Source: Bacteroidota bacterium
GTDB lineage: Bacteria; Bacteroidota; Rhodothermia; Rhodothermales; UBA10348
Direction: 5' to 3'
DNA length: 64,000 nt
Assembly: GCA_029262835.1 (NCBI GenBank)
Contig: JAJCYQ010000023.1
Location: 40,767 to 104,766 of the forward strand
Part shown: piece by piece, positions 1 to 10,474 of the stretch
Position numbering within the stretch: position 1 is the stretch's first letter
Layout: every line of letters begins with the position of its first letter
Notes under the pieces: generated by a model
Told to the model about the DNA's origin: nothing
The model's input: the letters and a program-made list of their open reading frames with translations, nothing else
Databases searched by the model: none
Program-made: the position numbers and the translations under genes

Positions 1-1025
1 AGACCAGCCTTCGCGGCAGGCGCGCCTTCTGTCACGGACGTGACCTGGGCCGCACTGCGGGGTACGTTCTGCAGATCGGCCAGCGTTTCTGGCACGCGAT
101 CAAAGGTGACGCCAAGGAAGCCACGATCCACGCGTCCCTTTTCAATAAGCTGATCCGTGACATTTCGGACGACATCGACCGGAATGGCAAAGGCAATGCC
201 CTGGTTGACTCCCGTCCTGGAGTAAATCGCGGAATTGATACCCACCAGTTCTCCCTGCAGGTTGACGAGAGGGCCGCCCGAATTGCCGGGGTTCACGGCC
301 GCATCGGTCTGGATGAGGGATGCGAACGGGTTGATGTTGCCCAGCTGGACGCTGGTTCGCCGCAACGCACTCACAATACCGGATGTGACGGTGTTGCCAA
401 GGTCTTCCGACATGGGCGACCCGAAGGCCAGGACCCATTGCCCGATTCGGATTCGATCCTTCTCGCCGAACGAGATGGCAGGAACCGTGCCTTCAAAACC
501 TACGAGCCTCAGGACAGCGAGGTCCGAATTGGGATCACTGCCCACGACTTCGGCCTTGTGGAATGTCCCGTCGTGGAGCATGACCTCGAGATCATCCGCC
601 CCGTCAATGACATGGTAATTGGTTGCCAGAAATCCATCATCACGGATGAAAACGCCCGACCCGAGCGCATTTGTACGGAACTGCTGAGGTTCTCCCTGTG
701 GCTGTTGTCGGAAGAAATTTTCGAACGGTGATCCTTCGAACGGATTGACGAGCGAGCGCTCGACGAGGCGTTCGGACCGGATCTGTACAACGGTCGGAGA
801 GACGCTGTCCGCGACGCGTACAAAGGCGTCGTCGATCGAAACGCGCTGATCAACACGCGTGTCTCCTTCGTAATGAACCCGCGGATCCACACCCTGCGCG
901 GACGTGGGTTTCATGATCCGTTCGGACACGCCCAGGATGTCCGACCCGGCGGTTGCGAACAGGATACCGGCCAGGAACGTGATGACGATAACGAGTGAGT
1001 AGGGAAGGGCTCTTCGTGTATTCAT
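1..1025 (-). CDS. HtrA/DegP-family trypsin-like serine protease with PDZ region (truncated by window edge)
   Basis: Minus-strand translation from ATG at 1025 contains NYHVIDGADD (His), DPNSDLAVLRL (Asp) and TDAAVNPGNSGGPLVN (Ser); open to window start. Confidence 0.9.
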   Translation of the reverse strand, partial: MNTRRALPYSLVIVITFLAGILFATAGSDILGVSERIMKPTSAQGVDPRVHYEGDTRVDQRVSIDDAFVRVADSVSPTVVQIRSERLVERSLVNPFEGSPFENFFRQQPQGEPQQFRTNALGSGVFIRDDGFLATNYHVIDGADDLEVMLHDGTFHKAEVVGSDPNSDLAVLRLVGFEGTVPAISFGEKDRIRIGQWVLAFGSPMSEDLGNTVTSGIVSALRRTSVQLGNINPFASLIQTDAAVNPGNSGGPLVNLQGELVGINSAIYSRTGVNQGIAFAIPVDVVRNVTDQLIEKGRVDRGFLGVTFDRVPETLADLQNVPRSAAQVTSVTEGAPAAKAG

Positions 1026-1127
1026 GACAGCGTAGCTGGGAAAGTTCGAGTTTCACATCTGGCACCGAAAAAAATGTGCCATTCTTTCCAACGTTTCTCC
1101 GCACGGCGTTCGTATGCGGACAACCTG

Positions 1128-2597
1128 TCAAATTGTCGCGAGTGCCTCCAGAAGTCGCCCATGAATACCGCCAAAACTGCCGTTTGACATGATGAGGGCC
1201 ACATCGCCCGGCTGGAGGTAGCGCAACAACATAGGCAGCAGGGCATCGGCATCGGTGCCTTTGAACGCATCTGTACCGTGCAACGTCACATCCGCCAACA
1301 CGTGATCCACGTCCATGAAATTGGACGGATCGTCGTTGTACCTGAACGGTGGTGTGCTCAGGAAGAGGGCATCGGCCGCTCGGAACGCGTCGGCGTAACC
1401 AGCTTCGAATACCTTGCGGCGGCTCGAGTTGGAGCGCGGCTCGAAGACCGATACAATACGGCGGTCCGGCCACCGCTCCCGGGCGGCCTGGATCGTTGCC
1501 CGGACCGCCGTTGGATGATGGGCAAAATCATCGACGACCACCACACCGTGCTCTTCGCCACGGACCTGCTGCCGGCGTCGTATCCCCTCAAAAGAGGCAA
1601 ACGCTCTTCCAATCTCGTCGGGGGAGAGGCCTTCATCCAGACAGATACCCATTACAGAGAGCGCGTTCATGAGGTTGTGGCGGCCACTCATGTTGAGGAA
1701 CATGCTCTCCAACACCTCTCCATGGACAACGGGCGTGAACCTGATGCCGCCATCGCCGGGCCGGATGTCACGTGCCGTAATGTCTGCGTTGTCCCTGTCC
1801 AGGCCGTAATAATGTACGCGCGCTTTCCCGTGCCCCGCCAGCTCCCGGGCTTCTGCATCGTCTGCGTTCAGCATGAGGAGCCCACGCTCCGGAACGAGCG
1901 ACACAAACGCGCGGAACGCCTCCCGGTAGTCGTCCATGCTGGCGTAGATATCGGCATGGTCGAACTCCAGGCTCGTCACAATAGCCGACTGCGGACGGTA
2001 ATGCATGAATTTCGGCCGCTTGTCGAAATAGGCCGAGTCGTATTCGTCGCCTTCCACCACGAAGTGGGTGCCCGATCCGACATCGAACGATACGCCGCCG
2101 TTGTTCATGACGCCGCCGACGAGAAAGCCGGGCTGAAGGTTGTTTGAGCGCAGAACGTGCGTCAGCAGGCTGGTCGTTGTGGTCTTTCCGTGCGTACCCG
2201 TAACGACGAGCGAGCGCCTCTCGCCGATGAAGTACCGGGCGAGGGCTTCTGGAAGGGAAACCTGCGGAGCGCCGTTCTCGCGGGCCCAGGCCGCCTCGAC
2301 GTGCGTAGGTGTGCAGGCATTTCCAATCACGTAGAGGTCTGCGATGCCGGGTAGCCGCGCGGCGTCGAATCCCTCGTATACCCGAATGCGTTGGGCGGCG
2401 AGCCGCGTACTCATTGGGGGATACACGGCAGCATCGGAGCCACTGACGCGCTTTCCGGCCTGCTGGAACAGTCCCGCCAGCGATCCCATTCCGGTACCGC
2501 AGATGCCAATCAGGTATACGGATTCGGGATCTGCCGGCGGCTCGGGGCGCTTGAAAATGCGCAGGTGCGCATCCGGGAAGGCTTCCAGGGGCTTCAT
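1128..2597 (-). CDS. mpl: UDP-N-acetylmuramate:L-alanyl-gamma-D-glutamyl-meso-diaminopimelate ligase (Mpl)
   Basis: Mur ligase family: YLIGICGTGMGSLAGL, VTGTHGKTTTTSLL, DDFAHHPTAV; 489 aa. Confidence 0.88.
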   Translation of the reverse strand: MKPLEAFPDAHLRIFKRPEPPADPESVYLIGICGTGMGSLAGLFQQAGKRVSGSDAAVYPPMSTRLAAQRIRVYEGFDAARLPGIADLYVIGNACTPTHVEAAWARENGAPQVSLPEALARYFIGERRSLVVTGTHGKTTTTSLLTHVLRSNNLQPGFLVGGVMNNGGVSFDVGSGTHFVVEGDEYDSAYFDKRPKFMHYRPQSAIVTSLEFDHADIYASMDDYREAFRAFVSLVPERGLLMLNADDAEARELAGHGKARVHYYGLDRDNADITARDIRPGDGGIRFTPVVHGEVLESMFLNMSGRHNLMNALSVMGICLDEGLSPDEIGRAFASFEGIRRRQQVRGEEHGVVVVDDFAHHPTAVRATIQAARERWPDRRIVSVFEPRSNSSRRKVFEAGYADAFRAADALFLSTPPFRYNDDPSNFMDVDHVLADVTLHGTDAFKGTDADALLPMLLRYLQPGDVALIMSNGSFGGIHGRLLEALATI

Positions 2598-5500
2598 TCT
2601 GTGGTTGCGTGCACGTCAGCTGGTTCAGGGGTTTCGCCACCCAGCATTCGACCCAGTCGGACGGAGAGCGAGTCGAACGTGGAGTACATGACCGGTACAA
2701 TGACGAGCGTCAGGAACGTCGCGAACGTGAGACCACTGATGATGGCTGTTCCCATGGGGCCCCAGAACTGCGTGTTTTCTGACCCGAACTGGAAGTCCGG
2801 ATTGAGGTCTGTCAGAAGGCCGACGAAATCAATATTGATGCCGAACGTAAGGGGGATGAGTCCCAGGACCGTCGTCATGGCGGTGAGCAGTACCGGACGT
2901 AGTCTTGTAGCGCCCGCCTCCACAATGGCTTTCTGTTTTTCCATGCCACGTTGGCGCAGCTGCATGGCGTAGTCGATGAGAACAATGTTGTTGTTGACGA
3001 CGATTCCAGCCAGCGAAATAATCCCGATGAACGTCATGAGACCAAAGGGTGTGCGCGTCAGGATCAGCCCGAGAAGCACACCGATCAGGCTGAATCCGAC
3101 GGCAATCATGATAATGAATGGGGAGGAGACCAGATTGAACTGGGCCACCATGATCATGAAGACCAATGCGACGCCAACGATGAGCACAACAGTCAGAAAG
3201 CCAAAGCTCTCCTGCTGCTCCTCGTTCTCACCGGTGTATGCCATGGAATACCCTGGCGGCATAGCCTGCTCAAAATCCGACAGAAGGGCCTGGACCTGCC
3301 CCAGGATGGCCTGCCCGTTGAATCCTGCGGCGGCCTCGGCCGTGACAATAGCCACGCGGTCCAGGTCGAGCCGCGTGATCGATCCCAGGCCGCTCGACAG
3401 GTTGACATCTGCCACCGAAACGAGCGGTATCTGAACGCCATCCTCGAAAATGGTAAGGTCCCGAACGCTCTCAAGCGTGGATCGGTCTTCTTCGCGCAGT
3501 CGTACAATAATATCGTATTCATCATCGCCCGTGCGGTACGTCCCGGATTCGAGCCCGTTTATTGCCGCCCGGACCTGTCGGGCAACGATTCCCGTACTCA
3601 ACCCAAACCGGGCCGCCCGTTCGCGATCAATATCTACGCGCAGCTCGGGACGCCCCTCATTCAGGTTGTCTTCAATGTCTACCAGTCCTGGAATGGCACC
3701 CGACTCGGAGGCCGTTCGCAGGCGTTCGACCACGGTCCGGGTCATGGTTACGATCTGATCGAACTCGGGTCCGGTAATTTCGATATTCACCGGTGCGCCT
3801 GTCGGGGGGCCATCCTGGTCCTTGTCAATGGCAATCGACACACCCGGAATGCCCTGGAGGCCATCGCGGATCCGATTGAGAGAGATAAAGGAGTCCTCGG
3901 ATCGCGATGCGTAATCTACCAGGTTCATGGTGATACGCGAACGCTCGGGGCTCGACGCACTGCCACCAAAATCGGAATCGGCACCGACCCCGACATTCAC
4001 GAGCATGTTCTTGACATTGGCCTCGAAGGCCGGATTCTGATCAATCAGGGCTTCAATACGCGTGGTGGCTTCGCGTGCCACGCGGTCCGATGCGTCGATG
4101 TTCATCCCGAGCGGTCCCTCGGCAGTTACCCGTATCTGGCCCGGTGACGTGTCCGGAAAAAACTCTACACCAGTCGGGGCCGCAATGAACATGCCGATGA
4201 TGATAAGCAGCGAGCCGAGCGTCGTATTCAGGAGGCGCGACCGGTTGTCGGTAAGGAGCAGCGTCTTTCGCCTCACGAGGGTTCCAAGAAAGCCGAGCAC
4301 GATGATGGCGGCTGGGAACAGGACCAATTCGGCGGCAGTGGAGAATGCAACGTCGGCTTTGGCCAGGCTCATCAGGTAGAGTGCGCCGAGCGAAAGCCCA
4401 GTCAGGAGCGCACCCGCTTTCACGCTGCCCCAACCTCCGAGCAGGACGGTTTCAGCCGTGTGAACCACGACGCCAACAGCTCCCAGAGCCAACAGCGCTG
4501 CGCCGGGGACAAGGAGAACCATTGACGCCATCTGGCCGAGCGAGGAGCCAACAAGCAGCCCAGCGAGCGAGAGCACGAATCCCAACGTGAATGCGGACAA
4601 CGCACCGGTATTGCGTATCCACGCGCGCCTGACCGTGTAGTCGCGGACCAACATCCATGTCAGGAACACCCGGTATTTTGAAACGAGCCACGGGAGGAAT
4701 CGCTGTACGAAACGATCACCCAGTTTCTTCAGCGCGCGTGTGTGCAGGAAGTACACAAGAGGAACGGCTACGACGAGAACAACAAGTGTCTTCCAGTTGG
4801 CCAGTCCGAGGAGGGCCCCTAGAACAAGGACCGTCAATATGCCAAGGCGCCTGGCCAGCGGCGGACGCGCTGCCACGCGCTCGCCTTCGAGGCGAACGAA
4901 AATACCTGTGAAGACCGGGTTGATGATCAACGCGACAAACAAGGAGGAGACAAGCGTTACGATCAATGTGAGTGGCATGTAGGACATGAACTCACCGATG
5001 ATTCCCGGCCAGAAGAGCATGGGGGCGAATACGGCGACGGTCGTTGCCGTCGATGCCACCACCGCGCTGGCGACTTCACGCGTTCCCCGGCACGCCGCAT
5101 CGAAACGTTCGTATCCCTCTTCCCTGAATCGATAAATATTTTCGACAATCACGATCGCGTTGTCCACCAGCATGCCAAGCGCGATAATGAGGGAGAACAG
5201 AATCACGAAGTTGAGCGTGTAGCCCATGGCCTGGAACAGGATGAACGAGAGCAGCATGGACATGGGAATGGCAATCCCCACCAGCACAGCATTCCGTACA
5301 CCAAGGAAGAAGAGCAGTACGATCACGACGAAGATGAGGCCGCTGATGATGTTGTTCTCCAAATCCTTGATCAGGTCTCTCACGTCTTCCGACGCGTCAC
5401 CGGTCACAATCACCTCCGTTCCACTTGGAAACGGAAACGCGTCCAGTACCGTCCGTACCTCGCTGACCGTTTCAAGAATGTTTTCGCCCGCTCTTTTTTT

Positions 5501-6406
5501 AATGTTCAGGCTGATTACCGGTAGCAGCGCCTGCGCCTCCTCGGCATACACGTCCAGACTTCCATCGGGCTGTTCCACCTGGCGAACAGACAGTCGCGAG
5601 TACGATGTCCGATCGGCAAACCCGAATTCGACACGCGCGACGTCCCGGATGTAAACAGGCCTCCCGTCTGGCGTATCGATGACAAAGTCCCCGATCTCGG
5701 CGGGGTCCCTGATTTCACCGTCGACGCGGACCAGCCAGTTCATCTCATCGACATCGATCGAGCCGCCCGGAAGATTCGTATTCTCGTCCCGGATGGCCTC
5801 GGCAATGTCCTGGAAGGTGATGTTGTACCCGTTCATGCGGTTGACGTCCACATGCACCTGCACCTCGCGCTCGAGCGCACCAATTACATCCACTTCGAGT
5901 ACGGTCGATATGGATTCCAGGTCGTCTTCAAGCTGTTCTGCCACGCTCTTGAGCCGCGTCAGCGAATACGGCGCCGACAGGTTCACCGTCATGATCGGAA
6001 ACTCCGAGAAGTCAATCTCCGATACAATGGGTTCTTCTACATCGTCCGGCAGATCGCTCTTGGCTAGATCTACCTTGTCGCGGACCTTGGAAAAAGCTTC
6101 ATCAATCGAGACGTCCGGGTCAAACTCAATGATTACAGTGGAGACACCTTCTGTAGAGGTCGACCGGATTTCCTTGATGCCCGTGATAGCCTGGACTTCC
6201 CGTTCAATGTGCTGCGTGATCAGCGATTCAATGTCATCTGGGGAAGCGCCTGGAAAAATAGTGGTTACTATGATGTTGGGGATCTCAATCGAAGGTTGGG
6301 CCTCCTTTGGGATGGTGACATAGCTGAACAGCCCCCCCAGCGTGAGCACGGCCGTGAGGACGAGGATTGACGTCCTGTATTCGATGGCCTTGTCGGTAAT
6401 GCGCAT
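2594..6406 (-). CDS. RND efflux transporter permease (AcrB/CusA/HAE-type) with an additional hydrophobic central region
   Basis: 1270 aa; N-terminal TM1, porter domains, LGMLVDNAIVIVENIYR motif, C-terminal TM block; 4-bp overlap with mpl. Confidence 0.93.
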   Translation of the reverse strand: MRITDKAIEYRTSILVLTAVLTLGGLFSYVTIPKEAQPSIEIPNIIVTTIFPGASPDDIESLITQHIEREVQAITGIKEIRSTSTEGVSTVIIEFDPDVSIDEAFSKVRDKVDLAKSDLPDDVEEPIVSEIDFSEFPIMTVNLSAPYSLTRLKSVAEQLEDDLESISTVLEVDVIGALEREVQVHVDVNRMNGYNITFQDIAEAIRDENTNLPGGSIDVDEMNWLVRVDGEIRDPAEIGDFVIDTPDGRPVYIRDVARVEFGFADRTSYSRLSVRQVEQPDGSLDVYAEEAQALLPVISLNIKKRAGENILETVSEVRTVLDAFPFPSGTEVIVTGDASEDVRDLIKDLENNIISGLIFVVIVLLFFLGVRNAVLVGIAIPMSMLLSFILFQAMGYTLNFVILFSLIIALGMLVDNAIVIVENIYRFREEGYERFDAACRGTREVASAVVASTATTVAVFAPMLFWPGIIGEFMSYMPLTLIVTLVSSLFVALIINPVFTGIFVRLEGERVAARPPLARRLGILTVLVLGALLGLANWKTLVVLVVAVPLVYFLHTRALKKLGDRFVQRFLPWLVSKYRVFLTWMLVRDYTVRRAWIRNTGALSAFTLGFVLSLAGLLVGSSLGQMASMVLLVPGAALLALGAVGVVVHTAETVLLGGWGSVKAGALLTGLSLGALYLMSLAKADVAFSTAAELVLFPAAIIVLGFLGTLVRRKTLLLTDNRSRLLNTTLGSLLIIIGMFIAAPTGVEFFPDTSPGQIRVTAEGPLGMNIDASDRVAREATTRIEALIDQNPAFEANVKNMLVNVGVGADSDFGGSASSPERSRITMNLVDYASRSEDSFISLNRIRDGLQGIPGVSIAIDKDQDGPPTGAPVNIEITGPEFDQIVTMTRTVVERLRTASESGAIPGLVDIEDNLNEGRPELRVDIDRERAARFGLSTGIVARQVRAAINGLESGTYRTGDDEYDIIVRLREEDRSTLESVRDLTIFEDGVQIPLVSVADVNLSSGLGSITRLDLDRVAIVTAEAAAGFNGQAILGQVQALLSDFEQAMPPGYSMAYTGENEEQQESFGFLTVVLIVGVALVFMIMVAQFNLVSSPFIIMIAVGFSLIGVLLGLILTRTPFGLMTFIGIISLAGIVVNNNIVLIDYAMQLRQRGMEKQKAIVEAGATRLRPVLLTAMTTVLGLIPLTFGINIDFVGLLTDLNPDFQFGSENTQFWGPMGTAIISGLTFATFLTLVIVPVMYSTFDSLSVRLGRMLGGETPEPADVHATTE

Positions 6407-7515
6407 CAGTTCCCTCGATTGGAGATGCGAACGGCATCGCCTGTCGTGACATTGGTCTGCCCGCTTACAATGAGCTGCTCGCCGGGAGCCAGGCCGCTGG
6501 AAATGAGCGTGCGGCCCGATTCGGTGGGACCAGGTTCGATGGTCTTGAGGACAGCTCTTCCATCCTCTACGACATACACCGTGTAGCCGCTCTCATCTCG
6601 CAGAATGGAGTTCTGGGGCACAACCACCTGATCTTCATACGTTGCCCGTGTAAGCAATACGTCGGCGATCATTTCCGGCTTCAAGACGCCGTCTCGGTTG
6701 TCCAATTCAATTTCCACAGTGAATGTCCGGCTGCCCGGATCAATTACCGATCCAACGAAGGTCGCCTTGGCATCCCGGACATCGCCACCGTATGCGCGGA
6801 ACCGGACCTGCACGGGCGTACCCTCTGAAATATCATTGGCGTAGGTTTCAGGTACCCCGGCCCGCACGCGGACAAATTCTGTATTGACGATGCGAAGGAG
6901 GGCGGCGCCCGGCGCCACCTGCTCCCCTGGATCGATCATATGCTCTTCGATCGTCCCATCGAAGGGCGCTTTGACCGCCGAAAATTCCAGTTGCCGCTCG
7001 GCCGATGCCACGGCAGCCTGCGCCTGCGCAAGCGCCGCAGCGGCCTGGTCCCGCTGGGCGGTCACGTTCTCGAATTCCAGGCTTGAGATGATGGAGTCGG
7101 CAAACAGCCTTTCCTGCCGGTTGAATGTCTGGTCGGCGAGCTTGAAGGCCGCCTCTGCCGCACGTGCAGCCGCCCGGGCCTGTTCAAGGGCGGATCGGAC
7201 CAGGCGGTCATCGAGTCGCACGACAACATCACCCTGCCGCGCGCGCGTTCCAAGGGGGGTTATGTTCACGATCGTTCCTGCGGTCTCGGCCGAAAGCGTG
7301 GCATCGTTCATCGAAATGACCGAGCCCGTGAGCTGAACGAACTCTGTGAATGGCTCCGGTCGAAGCGTCACGGTTTCCACCTGCAGCGTACGCTCATTGC
7401 CGCCAGTCGCTGGCGCGGGGAGCGGTTTTGCCTGGTCCGCGGCAGGTTGCTGCTCGGGGTTCTGGCATGCGGCCACCGTAAGCGCGAGAAGAAGTAAAAA
7501 TAACCTGGGATGCAT
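6406..7515 (-). CDS. RND efflux periplasmic adaptor subunit (HlyD/MFP family)
   Basis: Lipoprotein-like N-terminus (LLLLALTVAACQN), barrel-sandwich hybrid and coiled-coil hairpin pattern, adjacent to RND pump. Confidence 0.92.
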   Translation of the reverse strand: MHPRLFLLLLALTVAACQNPEQQPAADQAKPLPAPATGGNERTLQVETVTLRPEPFTEFVQLTGSVISMNDATLSAETAGTIVNITPLGTRARQGDVVVRLDDRLVRSALEQARAAARAAEAAFKLADQTFNRQERLFADSIISSLEFENVTAQRDQAAAALAQAQAAVASAERQLEFSAVKAPFDGTIEEHMIDPGEQVAPGAALLRIVNTEFVRVRAGVPETYANDISEGTPVQVRFRAYGGDVRDAKATFVGSVIDPGSRTFTVEIELDNRDGVLKPEMIADVLLTRATYEDQVVVPQNSILRDESGYTVYVVEDGRAVLKTIEPGPTESGRTLISSGLAPGEQLIVSGQTNVTTGDAVRISNRGN

Positions 7516-7526
7516 GGAGGTATGGG

Positions 7527-9107
7527 CTACGGGGTAGAATCGCCGAGTGCCGTCTGATAGGCACTGAGTGCGACGAGATAGTCGTGTGTGGCCTGGAGAA
7601 AGTTCAGGCGCGCCTCGTCGAGTTGATTGCTGGCCTCGCGGACCTCGATGGGGCTGGCGACGCCCTCTGCCAGGCGGGCTTCTGCGAACTCAAAGTTGGT
7701 TTCAGCGAGGGCAACGTTGTCCTGCTGGGAAACCATGCGGGTACGTGCCGATGCTACGTCACGCAGCGCGGCGCTGACCTCGGTCCTGACGGTGCGTTCC
7801 AGGAACTTCGTGTCGAGTTCGGCACGTTGCAACGCAATTTTGCGCTGCTCGAGGCGCTGACGCGATGCCATGCCGTTGAACACATTCCACGTCAGGCGGA
7901 CGCCGCCGCTCACCGTGCGGTCCCACCAGGCGTCCGAGAAGAAGCCGAGTTCTTCGGAGGAAAATAGGAAAGGATTATTGGGATCCGAGGAGGTCACGAC
8001 CCGGTCGTCGGGCACACTACCCTGGAAATTATAATTGAAGAAGGCGTCAAGCGTGGGCATGAATTCGGCCCGCGCGACTTTAAGCTGGATGCGTTCGAGT
8101 TCCGTATTGATGCGGGCCTGTGACAGGTCAGGACGCCTGGCCAGCGCCCGTATGGCAGGTGAGGCGTCCGGATCAGGAGGAGGGAACCGGAGCGCGTCGG
8201 CTTCAAGCGAACCCCTGAGCCGGATGTCGAGCGTCACCTGAATGCCAAGGGTCAGTTTCAGGGCATCGAGCTGGGCGGCATATTCCGTTTCACGCTGCGT
8301 CAGCGCCGATTCCAGGTTGGCAAGCTCAACTGCCGCTGTCAAGCGCTGGAATTTCGGAGCAGTGCCTTCCTCGACCTGTCTGGATATCTCCGACAGCGTA
8401 CGCTCTGAGCGAGTCACTGATTCACGCGCCACATCGACACTGGCCTGAGCGAGTAGCGCGCCATAAAAAAGACGCCGGACGTCATCGACGAGTAGTTGCT
8501 GCTGCCGATTCAGACCCGCCTCGGTAAAGGGCTCCAGCCACCTGGAGGCCCCCCGTGCGCCGAAAAATGCCCGTCCGTCGAAGATTTTCTGGGTAACAGA
8601 CAGCCCGGCCAGGTACTGATTGGCAACCCCGAACGGATTCCCGCCCCCATCCTGCGCAACCCCAGCCGCTTCAAGGCCAGCCTGTTGGCGCTGAAAAAAC
8701 TCCTGGACTGTAATGGGCGATGTACTGTCGTCACCGTCGGTGCGGGCCTGCTCGTTGAAACTCAGCCAATCAATGAAGCCCAGCGACTGGAAAAACCCCC
8801 CTGCCTGGGATCCAGTGAACGGATTGGCTGTCCTGAAATTCCTCGTGTAGGAGGATGAGAGGTCAATCTGTGGAAAAAGCTCCGCCCATCCCTCACGGAC
8901 CTGCGCGCCCGCCGTCCGCAGGTCGAGTCGGGCCTGCTCAAGCGCAATGTTCTGCGCGAGCGCAACCTGGAGCGCTTCGTCAAGCGTCAGGACCAGTCTC
9001 TCGGCCGCTGGCTCGCTTCGTCCAGACGGTGCGTCAACGGACTGGGCACTCAGAGACCCGGCACCCACGACAGCGAGAAGTATCAGACAGGGGACGGCGC
9101 GTTTCAT
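7527..9107 (-). CDS. TolC-family outer membrane efflux protein
   Basis: Signal peptide (MKRAVPCLILLAVVGAGSLSAQS), LTLDEALQVALAQNIALEQARLD, repeated coiled-coil barrel pattern; start refined within ORF 7527..9167. Confidence 0.9.
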   Translation of the reverse strand: MKRAVPCLILLAVVGAGSLSAQSVDAPSGRSEPAAERLVLTLDEALQVALAQNIALEQARLDLRTAGAQVREGWAELFPQIDLSSSYTRNFRTANPFTGSQAGGFFQSLGFIDWLSFNEQARTDGDDSTSPITVQEFFQRQQAGLEAAGVAQDGGGNPFGVANQYLAGLSVTQKIFDGRAFFGARGASRWLEPFTEAGLNRQQQLLVDDVRRLFYGALLAQASVDVARESVTRSERTLSEISRQVEEGTAPKFQRLTAAVELANLESALTQRETEYAAQLDALKLTLGIQVTLDIRLRGSLEADALRFPPPDPDASPAIRALARRPDLSQARINTELERIQLKVARAEFMPTLDAFFNYNFQGSVPDDRVVTSSDPNNPFLFSSEELGFFSDAWWDRTVSGGVRLTWNVFNGMASRQRLEQRKIALQRAELDTKFLERTVRTEVSAALRDVASARTRMVSQQDNVALAETNFEFAEARLAEGVASPIEVREASNQLDEARLNFLQATHDYLVALSAYQTALGDSTP

Positions 9108-9199
9108 GTAGAACGTGGGATGGGGAAAGCAACAGCCGCGAAGCGAAAACAGGCAACGACCGGCCATTACGTCCCGCAGGCTGACTGGTTACGTGAAGT

Positions 9200-10276
9200 T
9201 CATGTATACTCGTCGAGTTGGTTCGCCTGCAGGTAGTCTACCACGTTTTTCACCTGTTGCGATGCGTCCCTGTGGCAAATCAGTACGGCATCGGCCGTGT
9301 CGACGACCACGAGATCATGGACACCGACGAGGGCTATGAGCTTGTCTCCTGCCTGAACAAGGCAACGGCCCGAATCATGGACGATGGCGTTCCCTGAAAT
9401 GGCATTCCCATGGCGTCCTTTCGTCGAGAGGTCATAGACCGCTTTCCAGTCTCCGACATCGTTCCAATCGAAATTTCCAGGTACTACATAGACTTTTTCC
9501 GCGTGCTCCATGACGCCATAGTCAATGGAAATGGACGGGCAGGACTGGTAGGCCCGCGTGACGGCAGACGCCTCTTTTTCCGTCCCCATTGTGCTACCCG
9601 TACCTGAAAACGCGTCCCATACGTCAGGAATATGCTTCTCAATAGCGGCAAGGATCGAGTCGACGCGCCAGATGAACATGCCGCTGTTCCAGAGGAAGTC
9701 CCCGGAATCAATGAACCGCTCGGCTGTTGCCTCATTGGGCTTTTCGGCAAATGTCTTTACATACCATGCGCCAGAGTCGGCCTCAGTGGTATGCTGCACA
9801 GAGTCATACTGAATGTACCCGTAACCGGTCGCGGGGTATGTGGGCTCAATACCGATCGTTACGAGCGCACCTTGTTCGCTGGCTTTGTCAATGCCGATTT
9901 GAAGGACACGCTGGAAGGAGGATACATCGCCAATCCGGTGATCAGCAGGGAGGACGACCATGATGGCATCCGGGTCGGACTGCTGCAGACGCAGCGCCGC
10001 GTAGAGGATGCATGGCGCTGTATTTCGTCCGATCGGTTCCGCCAGAATGTTCTGCTCTGGGAGTGCTGGCAATTGCTTCCGTGTCGTCTCAACGTAGTCT
10101 GTGTTCGTAACTACATGGCAGTTATCTGGAGGAATCAGACCCGACAGACGTTGCACCGTGGCCTGTATCATGGTGTCCTCGCCCACGATATCAAGGAACT
10201 GTTTCGGCGAGTTACGTCGGCTGACAGGCCAGAATCGGCTTCCAATGCCGCCTGCCATGATGACTGCGTGGACCAT
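9200..10276 (-). CDS. manC: Mannose-1-phosphate guanylyltransferase
   Basis: MAGGIGSRFWPVSRRNSPKQFLDI nucleotidyltransferase signature; EKP and NSGMFIWR motifs. Confidence 0.92.
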   Translation of the reverse strand: MVHAVIMAGGIGSRFWPVSRRNSPKQFLDIVGEDTMIQATVQRLSGLIPPDNCHVVTNTDYVETTRKQLPALPEQNILAEPIGRNTAPCILYAALRLQQSDPDAIMVVLPADHRIGDVSSFQRVLQIGIDKASEQGALVTIGIEPTYPATGYGYIQYDSVQHTTEADSGAWYVKTFAEKPNEATAERFIDSGDFLWNSGMFIWRVDSILAAIEKHIPDVWDAFSGTGSTMGTEKEASAVTRAYQSCPSISIDYGVMEHAEKVYVVPGNFDWNDVGDWKAVYDLSTKGRHGNAISGNAIVHDSGRCLVQAGDKLIALVGVHDLVVVDTADAVLICHRDASQQVKNVVDYLQANQLDEYT

Positions 10277-10474
10277 GGTGGTAGTGGTTTGACTCGATGG
10301 TGGGCGGGAATCAACAGGAGACCGTGCCCCAGGTTTCGGTCAGCAGGTGTACAGAATTGGCTACACAATGTCGGAGACTTCCCTGCCATGTTGCCCCTTT
10401 TTGGCGCTGATTGACCACTGGCCCGGCATTTGAAGAGCCGGTTGACGAAACGTTCCGTTCTTCATCCATGGGTT

